The position numbers and the translations under genes were made by a program. Shown piece by piece: positions 7,915 through 16,193 of a stretch of 64,000 nt of DNA (positions are counted from its first letter, which is position 1; each line of letters opens with the position of its first letter). This DNA comes from Microbacterium allomyrinae (GTDB lineage: Bacteria > Actinomycetota > Actinomycetes > Actinomycetales > Microbacteriaceae). The notes beneath the pieces were generated by a model. The model was not told where the DNA came from, searched no databases, and saw only the letters and a list, made by a program, of their open reading frames with translations. The DNA lies in NCBI RefSeq assembly GCF_020682705.1, contig NZ_JAGTTN010000007.1, positions 62,001 through 126,000 on the forward strand, written 5' to 3'.

Positions 7915-9474
7915 ATGACGGGCCCTACATCCCCTCCCCACAGCGCAGGCGCGGTGCGCGGCGCCTCGGGGCGCAGCCGCCCCGCCGGCACCGAGTCCGG
8001 GATCTCGCGTGATGCGGATGCGCCCCACGCGGCGGTGAGCTCCGGCGCCGTTCGCGGCGTCAGCGAAGACGGGATCGACCGCTTCCTCGCGATTCCGTAC
8101 GCCGCGCCTCCTGTGGGCGAGCGCCGATTCCGTCCCCCGGCTCCGCCCGGAGCGTGGGACGGCGAACGGGATGCCTCGGCCTTCGGCGCGACGGCTCCCC
8201 AGGCGCCGTATCCGCCGGCGCTCGCCGGGTACCTGCCGACGGTCGAGGTCGCAGGAGACGACTTCCTGACCGTGAACGTGTGGACCCCCGCCGACCGCGG
8301 CGCAGAGCCCCTGGCCGTTCTCGTGTTCGTGCACGGCGGTGCGCTGACGCGTGGATCGGCGGCGCTGACCGCCTACGACGGCGCGTCGTTCGCACGCCAC
8401 GGCATCGTGTTCGTCTCCGTGCAGTACCGGCTCGGCCAAGAGGGGTTCGCGGTGCTCGACGACGTGCCGCAGAATCTCGGTGTGCTCGACCAGGAGGCCG
8501 CGCTGCGCTGGGTGCGGCGCGAGGTCGCCGCGTTCGGCGGAGACCCCGCTCGCATCACGGTGATGGGGCACTCCGCGGGGGCCAACACCCTGACCGCGTT
8601 GCTCGCGCTCCCGCACGCGGCGGAACTGTTCGATCGGGCGATCCTGCAGAGCGGCCCGCTCGTCGCGCACAAGCGCGACAAGGCCGCCCGCATGACGCGC
8701 GAGATCGCGAAGCGACTCGGCGTCGAGCCGACGCGCGCCGGGTTCGACAGCGTCGCGCCCAGTGAGCTCGTCCAGGCTCACGCCCTGATCTCTGCAGGCG
8801 CCTCGCCGCTCGGCGGCGGACCGAGCGTCGCGCTGGCCGTCGGCGGCGATGCCGTGCCGCTGAACCCGCTGGACGCCCTGCTCGCGGGCGCAGGGCGCGG
8901 CATCCCCGTCCTCATCGGCTCGACGAGCGAGGAGTACCGCCTCTGGCTGGTGCCATCGGGTGCGGTGAATCGCGTGACTCGTCTCACGCTCGCCCTCGCG
9001 CGGCTCGCTGCGCGTGTTCCCGCACGGGTCGTCCGCGCGCACCGCAGGCGCCGCTCGGCGGCTTCGCCCGGCGAGATCCTGGGCCAGGTGGTCACCGACA
9101 TGCTGCTGCGCGCGCCGATCACGCGCTTCGCGGACAGCAGGGCGGATGCCGCGGTCGCCGACGCGTCGCCGACCTGGGTGTACGAGTTCCGGTGGAGGAG
9201 TCCGGTCGGCGGACTCGGGGCCGCGCACGGCATGGAGCTCGGTTTCGTGTTCGACGGGCTCGGCACGGCCGATGCGATCGCCCTCGGCGGCCCCGACGGT
9301 CCGCAGGCGCTCGCCGACGCGATGCACCGCGCGTGGGTCGCGTTCGTGGTCGACGGGAATCCCGGATGGGAGGCGTGGTCGCGTCGTCGCCCCGTGCAGG
9401 CCTTCGACGCGGACGGCGGTCACATCGATTACGCGCCGCGACAGGATGAGCTCGACGGGCTCCCGACGCGGTAG
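7915..9474 (+). CDS. Type-B carboxylesterase/lipase family protein
   Basis: A 519-residue alpha/beta hydrolase. The type-B signature regions are visible: YAAPPVGERRFRPP near residue 60, the oxyanion segment VFVHGGAL near 140, and the nucleophile elbow GHSAGAN near 220, where most family members have GESAG. HGMELGFVFD near residue 440 carries the catalytic His region. I chose the ATG at 7915 because GAGGAGA lies five bases upstream; a GTG at 7897 is also in frame. There is no clear signal peptide. The enzyme hydrolyses carboxylic esters; the substrate is unknown. Confidence 0.87.
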   Translation: MTGPTSPPHSAGAVRGASGRSRPAGTESGISRDADAPHAAVSSGAVRGVSEDGIDRFLAIPYAAPPVGERRFRPPAPPGAWDGERDASAFGATAPQAPYPPALAGYLPTVEVAGDDFLTVNVWTPADRGAEPLAVLVFVHGGALTRGSAALTAYDGASFARHGIVFVSVQYRLGQEGFAVLDDVPQNLGVLDQEAALRWVRREVAAFGGDPARITVMGHSAGANTLTALLALPHAAELFDRAILQSGPLVAHKRDKAARMTREIAKRLGVEPTRAGFDSVAPSELVQAHALISAGASPLGGGPSVALAVGGDAVPLNPLDALLAGAGRGIPVLIGSTSEEYRLWLVPSGAVNRVTRLTLALARLAARVPARVVRAHRRRRSAASPGEILGQVVTDMLLRAPITRFADSRADAAVADASPTWVYEFRWRSPVGGLGAAHGMELGFVFDGLGTADAIALGGPDGPQALADAMHRAWVAFVVDGNPGWEAWSRRRPVQAFDADGGHIDYAPRQDELDGLPTR

Positions 9475-9477
9475 TCT
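9472..9477 (+). promoter_or_regulatory. -10 element of the alpha/beta hydrolase gene
   Basis: TAGTCT overlaps the end of the esterase gene and lies 10 bases before the ATG at 9488. The gap is at the long end for a leaderless start. Confidence 0.35.
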
Positions 9478-9487
9478 CGGCCGCGCG

Positions 9488-10369
9488 ATGACGACGATCG
9501 ATGACGCGCTCGAGCGCGACCTGGCCATTCCCGACCTGGACTGGCGGGTATTCGCCCCGGGCACCGTGCGCGACGCACTGCGGGCACCGAGCGGCAACCT
9601 CGCCCGCGTGCGGCTCGGCGCCCCGGGCGCCCCACGCGTGGTGCTGGTACCGGGCGTCGCCGGCTCGAAAGAGGACTTCGTCCTGCTCATGCCTCTCCTC
9701 GCAGACGCCGGCTACCTCGTCGAGTCGTACGATCTCGCCGGACACTGGGAGTCGGTCGATGCCGGGCCGGCGAGCCTCGATCCGCCGCGACAGGAGTACG
9801 ACCGCCGGCTCTTCGTCGACGATCTCATCGCCCTCCTCGAAGACGGGGGAGAGCCTGCGCACGTACTCGGCTACAGCTTCGGCGGCCTCGTCACCGAGCT
9901 CGCCCTCATCCAGCGGCCGGAGCTGTTCCGCAGCCTCACGCTGATGTCGGCACCGCCCGCGACGGGCCAGGTGTTCCGCGGCCTCAAGCACATCGGGCCG
10001 ATCTCCGACATGTCGCCCCACCGCGCGGCCGGGCTCATCCTGTGGGGGATCCGCTACAACCTCAACCGCACCCCGCCCGGCCGGATCGCGTTCGTGCGCG
10101 AACGGCTCGGGGTCACCGGCCGCCCCTGCATCGACGACGTCGTGGGGCTCATGATGACGATGCCCGACATCGCGGACGAGGTCGCGGCCATCGACATCCC
10201 GAAGCTCATCGCGGTGGGCGAGCAGGATCTGTGGCCCCAGGCCCAGCACGACGCGTACGCGGCCCGCATCGGTGCGCGCGTCGCGACGTATCCCACCGGG
10301 CATGCGCCGTGCGAGACCGCACCGCACCAGCTCGCGCGCGACATGCTCGCCCTGTTCGACAGCGAGTGA
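9488..10369 (+). CDS. Alpha/beta hydrolase
   Basis: A 293-residue single-domain alpha/beta hydrolase. LVPGVAGSKEDFVLLMPLL begins the fold and supplies the oxyanion hole. GYSFGG near residue 136 is the nucleophile elbow, GEQDLW near 242 holds the acidic residue, and TGHAPCETAP near 268 holds the catalytic His, so the triad looks complete. It has no signal peptide or membrane segment and should act in the cytoplasm. The gene follows the type-B esterase by 13 bases. The substrate is unknown; esterase, lactonase and haloperoxidase-like activities are all possible for this fold. Confidence 0.85.
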   Translation: MTTIDDALERDLAIPDLDWRVFAPGTVRDALRAPSGNLARVRLGAPGAPRVVLVPGVAGSKEDFVLLMPLLADAGYLVESYDLAGHWESVDAGPASLDPPRQEYDRRLFVDDLIALLEDGGEPAHVLGYSFGGLVTELALIQRPELFRSLTLMSAPPATGQVFRGLKHIGPISDMSPHRAAGLILWGIRYNLNRTPPGRIAFVRERLGVTGRPCIDDVVGLMMTMPDIADEVAAIDIPKLIAVGEQDLWPQAQHDAYAARIGARVATYPTGHAPCETAPHQLARDMLALFDSE

Positions 10370-10428
10370 CGCGGGTGTAGCGTCGGGACTCCGGGAGGCT
10401 CCTGCCCGGCCTACGGAACGAGGCCACC

Positions 10429-11580
10429 ATGACCGCCGCCGGACTGACGCTCGGCGTGATCGGGTCATCGCGCAAGCCCGATGAACGCCGCGTCCCCATC
10501 CATCCCGGCCATTTCGAGCGGCTGCCGGACGACCTGCGGGATCGCGTCGTCCTCGAAACGGGATACGGCAGGCGCTTCGGCGTTTCCGACGACGAGCTTC
10601 GCCCGTTCGTCGGGCGTATCGCGACTCGCGAAGCCCTCATCGCGGCCTCCGACGTCGTGCTCCTGCCCAAGCCGCAGCTCGAGGATCTGCGAGACCTCCG
10701 TGACGGCCAGGTGCTCTGGGGCTGGCCGCACCTCGTGCAGGACGAGGCGGTGACGCAGCTCGCGATCGACAAACGGCTGACCGTGATCGCGTTCGAGGCG
10801 ATGAACCACTGGGGCAGTGACGGCGCGTTCGGGCTGCACGTGTTCCACATCAACAACGAGCTCGCCGGGTATTGCTCGGTGCTCCACGCCCTTCAGCTGT
10901 GCGGTTCGACGGGAGACTACGGTCGGCGCCTCACGGCCGTGGTGATCGGGTTCGGAGCGACCGCTCGCGGAGCGGTGACGGCGTTGCGCGCCCACGGCGT
11001 GCATGAGGTCCGGGTGCTGACCAACCGGAGAACCGCTTCGGTGGCGGCACCGATCCACGCCGCGCACATCATCCAGTTCGATCACGACGACGAGCCGTAC
11101 CTGAGCGAAGTGATCACGGACGAAGGCCGCGTGCCCCTCGCGCCGTTCCTCGCGGAGAGCGACATCGTCGTCAACTGCACGCTGCAGGATCCCAATCACC
11201 CGCTCCTGTACCTTCGCGAGAGCGATCTGGGAGCCTTCCGGCCGGGGAGCCTGATCGTCGACGTCTCGTGCGACGAGGGGATGGGCTTCGAATGGGCGCG
11301 ACCGACGTCGTTCGCCGATCCCATGTTCACTGTCGGCGACTCCATCAACTACTACGGGGTCGATCACAGCCCGTCCTACCTGTGGAATTCGGCGAGCTGG
11401 GAGATCAGCGAGGCGCTGCTCGGATTCGTCCCGACGGTGATGGGCGGCCCCGGCGCGTGGGCGCAGGACGCGACGATCCGCCGGGCGACCGAGATCGCCG
11501 ACGGCGTGATCCTCAACCCCGCGATCCTCGAGTTCCAGGGACGCGATCCGGCATTTCCGCACGCGCTGGGAGCGTCCTGA
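10429..11580 (+). CDS. N(5)-(carboxyethyl)ornithine synthase-like NAD(P) dehydrogenase
   Basis: A 383-residue protein of the alanine dehydrogenase / pyridine nucleotide transhydrogenase fold. The N-terminus LGVIGSSRKPDERRVPIHPGH resembles N5-(carboxyethyl)ornithine synthase (Ceo), which reductively condenses pyruvate with the ornithine or lysine side chain. The Rossmann region is at LTAVVIGFGATARGAV near residue 175, and FEAMNHWG with HINNELAGYCSVLHAL fits the family's central helix. It is cytoplasmic and monocistronic. Family membership is clear; whether ornithine, lysine or another amine is the substrate is not shown by the sequence. Confidence 0.75.
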   Translation: MTAAGLTLGVIGSSRKPDERRVPIHPGHFERLPDDLRDRVVLETGYGRRFGVSDDELRPFVGRIATREALIAASDVVLLPKPQLEDLRDLRDGQVLWGWPHLVQDEAVTQLAIDKRLTVIAFEAMNHWGSDGAFGLHVFHINNELAGYCSVLHALQLCGSTGDYGRRLTAVVIGFGATARGAVTALRAHGVHEVRVLTNRRTASVAAPIHAAHIIQFDHDDEPYLSEVITDEGRVPLAPFLAESDIVVNCTLQDPNHPLLYLRESDLGAFRPGSLIVDVSCDEGMGFEWARPTSFADPMFTVGDSINYYGVDHSPSYLWNSASWEISEALLGFVPTVMGGPGAWAQDATIRRATEIADGVILNPAILEFQGRDPAFPHALGAS

Positions 11581-11688
11581 CCCACGTACTCGCAGCGCAC
11601 CGCCCTGTTCGAGGGGCGCGAAGGAGCGGATGCCCGGTGGCTGCGGCATCCACTCGGGAATAGTTTTGCGGGGGAGGCGTTGCACGAG

Positions 11689-11710
11689 ATACATTCATTT
11701 GCATACATTC
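11689..11710 (+). promoter_or_regulatory. Promoter with an 8-bp direct repeat before the luciferase-like gene
   Basis: ATACATTC occurs twice (11689-11696 and 11703-11710), 14 bases apart, in a patch much richer in AT than its surroundings. The second copy contains TACATT, which lies 18 bases after TTGCAC (11680-11685) and could serve as -10. The first copy sits in the spacer. The repeat could be a regulator site; no regulator gene is adjacent. Confidence 0.4.
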
Positions 11711-11771
11711 GCCGCAGCGGAGATCCCGAGCGACGAAGAGAGCCCTCAACGGGGGAACGGAGAGCGCGATC

Positions 11772-12998
11772 GTGAGCGAGAGCACCACAGGGTCGGCGAT
11801 GCAGTTCGGAATCTTCACGGTGAGCGACATCACCCAGGACCCGACCGACGGCACCACCCCCAGCGAAGCCGAGCGCATCAAGGCGACGATCGCGATCGCC
11901 AAGCACGCCGAAGAGGTCGGTCTCGACGTCTTCGCGCTGGGCGAGCACCACAACCCGCCCTTCTGGTCGTCGTCGCCGACCACGACCCTCGCCTACATCG
12001 CCGCGCAGACCGAGCGCCTGCTGCTCTCGACGGCCACGACGCTCATCACCACGAACGACCCGGTGAAGATCGCCGAGGACTTCGCAATGCTGCAGCACGT
12101 GTCGGACGGCCGTGTCGACCTCATGATCGGCCGCGGCAACACCGGACCCGTCTACCCCTGGTTCGGCAAGGACATCCGTCAGGGACTGCCCCTCGCGATC
12201 GAGAACTACAACCTCCTGCACCGCCTCTGGCGTGAGGATGTCGTGGACTGGGAGGGCCAGTTCCGCACCCCGCTGCAGGGCTTCACCTCGACCCCACGCC
12301 CGCTCGACGGCGTCGCGCCGTTCGTGTGGCACGGCTCGATCCGCACGCCCGAGATCGCCGAGCAGGCGGCCTACTACGGAGACGGCTTCTTCGCGAACAA
12401 CATCTTCTGGCCCAAGGAGCACTACCAGCGCCTGATCGCGCTCTACCGCCAGCGGTACGCACACTACGGCCACGGCACGCCCGAGCAGGCGATCGTCGGC
12501 CTCGGCGGCCAGGTGTTCATGGCGGCGAAGTCGCAGGACGCCGTGAAGGCGTTCCGTCCGTACTTCGACAACGCCCCGGTCTACGGCCACGGTCCTTCGC
12601 TCGAGGACTTCAGCGAGATGACCCCCCTCACCGTCGGCTCACCTCAGCAGGTCATCGACCGCTACGCCGCCATGCGCGAGTCGTACGGCGACTACCAGCG
12701 CCAGCTGTTCCTCATCGACCACGCGGGTCTCCCGCTGAAGACGGTGCTCGAGCAGCTCGACATCCTCGGCGGCGAGGTGGTGCCTGTGCTGCGCAAGGAG
12801 CTGGAGAAGAACCGCCCGGCGGATGTTCCGGATGCCCCGACCCACGCGAACCTGGTTGCGGCGAAGTACGGCGACCAGGCCCCGCGCCAGGCGGTGCCCG
12901 GTGCGAACCGCGGCGACAACCTGGTGGGCGAGAGCCCCTACCGCGACACGCCGGCCCCGGCCGGTGCGGCATTCGGGCTCGGCCGGAAGGAGGCGTGA
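11772..12998 (+). CDS. LLM-class flavin-dependent oxidoreductase, CE1758 type
   Basis: A 408-residue luciferase-like TIM-barrel protein. MQFGIFTVSDITQDPTDG, FALGEHHNPPF and RVDLMIGRGNTGPVYPWFG match the bacterial-luciferase-like monooxygenase family, specifically the actinobacterial CE1758 subgroup. It would use reduced FMN and oxygen in the cytoplasm. The gene encoding a CE1759-type FMN reductase starts one base after its stop (TGA-G-ATG), giving a self-contained two-component system. The start is GTG at 11772 with GGAGAG nine bases upstream. The substrate is unknown. Confidence 0.87.
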   Translation: MSESTTGSAMQFGIFTVSDITQDPTDGTTPSEAERIKATIAIAKHAEEVGLDVFALGEHHNPPFWSSSPTTTLAYIAAQTERLLLSTATTLITTNDPVKIAEDFAMLQHVSDGRVDLMIGRGNTGPVYPWFGKDIRQGLPLAIENYNLLHRLWREDVVDWEGQFRTPLQGFTSTPRPLDGVAPFVWHGSIRTPEIAEQAAYYGDGFFANNIFWPKEHYQRLIALYRQRYAHYGHGTPEQAIVGLGGQVFMAAKSQDAVKAFRPYFDNAPVYGHGPSLEDFSEMTPLTVGSPQQVIDRYAAMRESYGDYQRQLFLIDHAGLPLKTVLEQLDILGGEVVPVLRKELEKNRPADVPDAPTHANLVAAKYGDQAPRQAVPGANRGDNLVGESPYRDTPAPAGAAFGLGRKEA

Positions 12999-12999
12999 G

Positions 13000-13653
13000 A
13001 TGACCACGACGTCCGCGCGGCGCATCGCCGTCATCTCTGCGGGACTCTCCAACCCGTCCTCGACCCGCATGCTCGCCGACCGTCTCGCCGCCGCCACCTC
13101 GGCGCAGCTGTCGGAGCGCGGGATCGAGGTGGAGGTGGACGTGTTCGAACTGCGCGACTACGCGCACGACATCACGAACAACCTGCTCACCGGCTTCGCT
13201 CCGCCGTCGCTGGAATCGATGCTCAACGCGGTGGTCTCCGCCGACGCGGTGATCGCTGTCACGCCGATCTTCTCGACCAGCTACTCGGGACTGTTCAAGT
13301 CGTTCATCGACGTGCTCGACCCGGACGCCCTCACCGGCACGCCCGTGCTGATCGGCGCGAACGCCGGCACCGCGCGGCATTCGCTCGCGATCGACTACGC
13401 GATCCGTCCGCTGTTCGCCTACCTGCACGCCGAGCCCGTCTCGACCGGGGTGTTCGCGGCGTCGAGCGACTGGGGCGCCTCGGGCGACCAGGTCGCCCCT
13501 CTGGGCGCGCGCATCGAGCGCGGTGCGAAGGAGCTCGCCGAGGCCATCGCGCGCCGTGAGCCCGCGCGCAGCGCCGATCCCTTCGACCCGGCGAACTACC
13601 TGGGCGAGGGCCGCTCGTTCGGGCACCTGCTGGGCGGCCTCGCGGGGGAGTGA
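13000..13653 (+). CDS. FMN reductase, CE1759 family
   Basis: A 217-residue flavodoxin-fold NAD(P)H:FMN reductase. RIAVISAGLSNPSSTRMLAD near the N-terminus gives the phosphate-binding loop, and VTPIFSTSYSGLFKSFID near residue 90 is the typical flavin-site segment. GGAAGGAGGC lies just upstream and the gene abuts the luciferase-like gene, so it almost surely supplies reduced FMN to that partner. The acidic C-terminal region with FDPANYLGEGRSFGHLLGGL is characteristic of this subgroup. Confidence 0.88.
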   Translation: MTTTSARRIAVISAGLSNPSSTRMLADRLAAATSAQLSERGIEVEVDVFELRDYAHDITNNLLTGFAPPSLESMLNAVVSADAVIAVTPIFSTSYSGLFKSFIDVLDPDALTGTPVLIGANAGTARHSLAIDYAIRPLFAYLHAEPVSTGVFAASSDWGASGDQVAPLGARIERGAKELAEAIARREPARSADPFDPANYLGEGRSFGHLLGGLAGE

Positions 13654-13698
13654 TCCCCCGCAGGTGTCCGGTGGGCACGCCCGCGCCGAGGCGGCGGC

Positions 13699-14568
13699 TC
13701 ACGCCAGCACGACATCGTCCGCAGCGCCGAGGGGGCGCCACGCGTCCCCGCCACGCACCGTCCCGTCTGCGAACCCGGCAGCGGGCGGCAGGACGTCGGC
13801 GGCGACGAGTGGGCCCAGATCCACGCCCGCGAGTGCCTCGATGTCGGCGATCGGCACCTGGAATGTGCGGTACGCGCTGAGCGGCGGTGTGGCGAGAACA
13901 CCCTCGCGCACGTCGATCAGCTCTGACTGGTCGAGCACGAAGCCCGCGGCGAGCAGCCGTGGTCCTACGATTCCAGGATCGGTCGTGCGAAGCGGATCGT
14001 CGTCCGTCGACGACCACGCAGCGACTTTGAAGAAGCGCCGGGGAATCTGGACTCCCCGGTACTCGGGATCCGTGGCCGCGAGCACGGGCGCGGTGAAGAC
14101 GCTCACCCGCTGGTCGGTGGTGTCGGCATACTCGAGCACATGGTCCTCGAGGCCGAGCCACAGCTCTTTCGACTGGTTGAAGACACTCGCCTGAGGCGCC
14201 GCGTTCGGGTACGCGAACGTCGCCTCGGTCGCGGCGCGCGCCTCGGCCGGCGCACCCCAACCGGGATCGCGGCGGCGCACGAGGTGCCCTCGGTCCACGT
14301 CGTTGCTCGCGTAGACCGCCGGCCCGGCCTGCTCGCCGACGGGGATCCGCTCGTCGAGAAACCACTCGCCGGTGCGGGCGATGTCGCGCAGCGCCCCGCC
14401 GTCGATGTTCACCGCGGTCATCGCGGCGAGCCGCCGCGAGGGGTCGAGGAGCACCGTGAAGCGCGGATAGGGGAGTTCCCGCACCGCGCGGTCGCCGACG
14501 GGACGGGGAAGGGGGAGCGGGATGACGAGGAAGGCCTCGTCATATCCGAGGGGGGTCGCTGCAGTCAC
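13699..14568 (-). CDS. DNA/RNA non-specific endonuclease family protein (DRGH motif)
   Basis: A 289-residue protein. VDRGHLVRRRDPGWG near residue 92 carries the DRGH active-site motif of the NUC1/Serratia-type nuclease family. Downstream, PQASVFNQSKELWLGLEDHVL has the conserved Asn and the Trp-containing helix that follow in this family, with N as the expected metal ligand. No signal peptide or lipobox is seen, although many relatives are secreted, so it may act in the cytoplasm or leave by another route. No immunity gene lies beside it. The gene is divergent from the MFS exporter leader. Confidence 0.78.
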   Translation of the reverse strand: MTAATPLGYDEAFLVIPLPLPRPVGDRAVRELPYPRFTVLLDPSRRLAAMTAVNIDGGALRDIARTGEWFLDERIPVGEQAGPAVYASNDVDRGHLVRRRDPGWGAPAEARAATEATFAYPNAAPQASVFNQSKELWLGLEDHVLEYADTTDQRVSVFTAPVLAATDPEYRGVQIPRRFFKVAAWSSTDDDPLRTTDPGIVGPRLLAAGFVLDQSELIDVREGVLATPPLSAYRTFQVPIADIEALAGVDLGPLVAADVLPPAAGFADGTVRGGDAWRPLGAADDVVLA

Positions 14569-14631
14569 GAGTCCATCCTGGCCGGTGCCGCCGACGTCGT
14601 GCGGTCATCCGAATCTCCCAGCCGGACGCGG

Positions 14632-14743
14632 TAGGATGGATGTCTGCTCGGCCACGTCGGCCGAGGCGGTCGTGGCCCGAAACGGGGCCGCGATCCGAGG
14701 CTCGAAACCTCCGGCATCCGTCAAAAGACCCGGAGGTTTCTCT
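14632..14743 (+). promoter_or_regulatory. Structured 5' leader of the MFS exporter with an SD-sequestering hairpin
   Basis: TAGGAT (14632-14637) is a likely -10, giving a leader of roughly 100 bases. Three hairpins can form. The first is CTCGGCC/GGCCGAG (14647-14653/14659-14665). The second is an 8-bp stem at 14671-14678/14685-14692 with one G-U pair. The third is a perfect 11-bp stem, GAAACCTCCGG/CCGGAGGTTTC (14704-14714/14730-14740), with a 15-base loop. The right arm of the third stem contains the GGAGG used by the ATG at 14744. CTCGG of hairpin 1 could instead pair with CCGAG at 14695-14699, so the leader could switch. No known riboswitch class was recognised. Confidence 0.6.
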
Positions 14744-16180
14744 ATGTCCATGCCCCTGCCCACGCGCCGCAAATGGTGGGCCCTCGCGGTGGTCTCGCTC
14801 ACCCAGCTGGTGGTGGTCCTCGACGGCACGATCGTCAACATCGCCCTTCCACAGGCGCAGGCCGAGCTCGGTCTCTCGGACAGCCAGCGTCAATGGGTGG
14901 TGACCGCCTACGCGCTCGCGTTCGGCGCGCTCCTGCTGCTCGGTGGCCGCGTCGCCGACTACTGGGGTCGCAAGCGCACATTCATCGTCGGCATGGTCGG
15001 CTTCGGGCTGGCCTCGGTCTTCGGCGGGGTGGCTCAGAGCGGAACCGAACTCATCATCGCGCGCGGGCTGCAGGGCGTCTTCGCCGCGCTGCTGGCTCCC
15101 GCGGCTCTGGCGCTGCTCACCGTCACCTTCCCCTCCGGCCGCGAGCGCAACACCGCGTTCGCCGTCTTCGGCACCGTGGCGGGCGCGGGCGCGTCCGTCG
15201 GACTCGTGCTCGGCGGCGTGCTCACCGAGTTCGCCGACTGGAGATGGTGCCTGCTCGTGAACGTCTTCTTCGTCGCTCTCGGCCTCGTGGGTGCGTTCCT
15301 GTTCATCTCGGAGAGCAAGGCGGACGGCGACAACCGCTACGACCTCGCCGGCGCCGTCACCGTCACTCTCGGACTCGGGTCGCTCGTCTACGGCTTCAGC
15401 ATGGCTGAAGCCGGCTGGGGCAACCCCCAGACGGTCACGTTCCTCATCCTCGGCGTACTGCTGCTTGCCGCGTTCGTCTGGATCGAGGCGCGGCAGCGCC
15501 AGCCGCTGCTGCCGCTGCGCATCGTCGCCGACCGTGTAAGAGGAGGTGCCTTCCTCATCCAGGCGATCGCAGGAAGCGTCATGATCGGCGCGACGCTGTA
15601 TCTGACGTTCCACCTGCAGATCGTCATGCAGATGTCCGCACTCGGCGCAGGACTCGCGAGCCTTCCGCTGCCGCTGGGGACGATGCTGGTCGCGCCGTTC
15701 GCGACCAAGATGCTCCCGCGGTTCGGTCCTCGCCCTCTCCTGATCGTCGGACCCGTCATCGTCGCGGCCGGGCTCGGATACCTCAGCTTCATCACCGCGA
15801 TGGGCAGCTACTGGGTGGAGGTGTTTCCCGCGCTGGTCGTCATGGGCGCGGGAATGGCGCTGGTCTTCGTGCCCCTGCAGAACGTGGCTCTGGCCGGTGT
15901 CGCGCCCCACGATGCGGGCGCGGCATCCGCCGTCACCAACTCGGCGATGCAGATCGGCGGCTCGATCGGGCTGTCGGTGTTCACCGCGGTCTACGTGGGA
16001 GCACTGGCGGGCGATACATCGCACCTGCCCGAGGTGCTGGCAGACGCGTACTCGGTCACCTTCGTCGCCGCGGCGATCGGGATGCTGCTGGCCGCCGTGA
16101 TCGCCAGCACGATGATCCGGGGTCAGAAGTCGCAGCTGTTGCCGTCGGGCTCCGACGCGGTCCTGGTGCACGCCGGATAG
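14744..16180 (+). CDS. MFS exporter, DHA2 (14-helix) drug-resistance type
   Basis: A 478-residue membrane transporter. LTQLVVVLDGTIVNIALP in helix 1 is the DHA2 motif D1-like LDxTIVNxALP. LLLGGRVADYWGRKRTF is MFS motif A, and VAGAGASVGLVLGGVL matches motif C of exporters. About fourteen helices are visible, so it should exchange protons for a drug or metabolite. I chose the ATG at 14744 with GGAGG seven bases upstream; an in-frame ATG at 14636 overlaps the presumed -10. Translation may be controlled by the leader hairpin. The substrate is unknown. Confidence 0.88.
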   Translation: MSMPLPTRRKWWALAVVSLTQLVVVLDGTIVNIALPQAQAELGLSDSQRQWVVTAYALAFGALLLLGGRVADYWGRKRTFIVGMVGFGLASVFGGVAQSGTELIIARGLQGVFAALLAPAALALLTVTFPSGRERNTAFAVFGTVAGAGASVGLVLGGVLTEFADWRWCLLVNVFFVALGLVGAFLFISESKADGDNRYDLAGAVTVTLGLGSLVYGFSMAEAGWGNPQTVTFLILGVLLLAAFVWIEARQRQPLLPLRIVADRVRGGAFLIQAIAGSVMIGATLYLTFHLQIVMQMSALGAGLASLPLPLGTMLVAPFATKMLPRFGPRPLLIVGPVIVAAGLGYLSFITAMGSYWVEVFPALVVMGAGMALVFVPLQNVALAGVAPHDAGAASAVTNSAMQIGGSIGLSVFTAVYVGALAGDTSHLPEVLADAYSVTFVAAAIGMLLAAVIASTMIRGQKSQLLPSGSDAVLVHAG

Positions 16181-16193
16181 GCAGCGCCGGACG

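Noticed and set aside
6532..9690. Open frame of about a thousand codons on the minus strand, opposite the esterase and out of frame with the acyltransferase
   Set aside because: It is Arg/Ala/His-rich, has no family motif and lies over two well-supported genes. Such shadows are expected in GC-rich DNA.
14636..14642. Two ATG codons upstream of the MFS exporter, one in frame
   Set aside because: They overlap or directly follow the presumed -10 TAGGAT, so they are unlikely to be in the transcript, and neither has a ribosome binding site.
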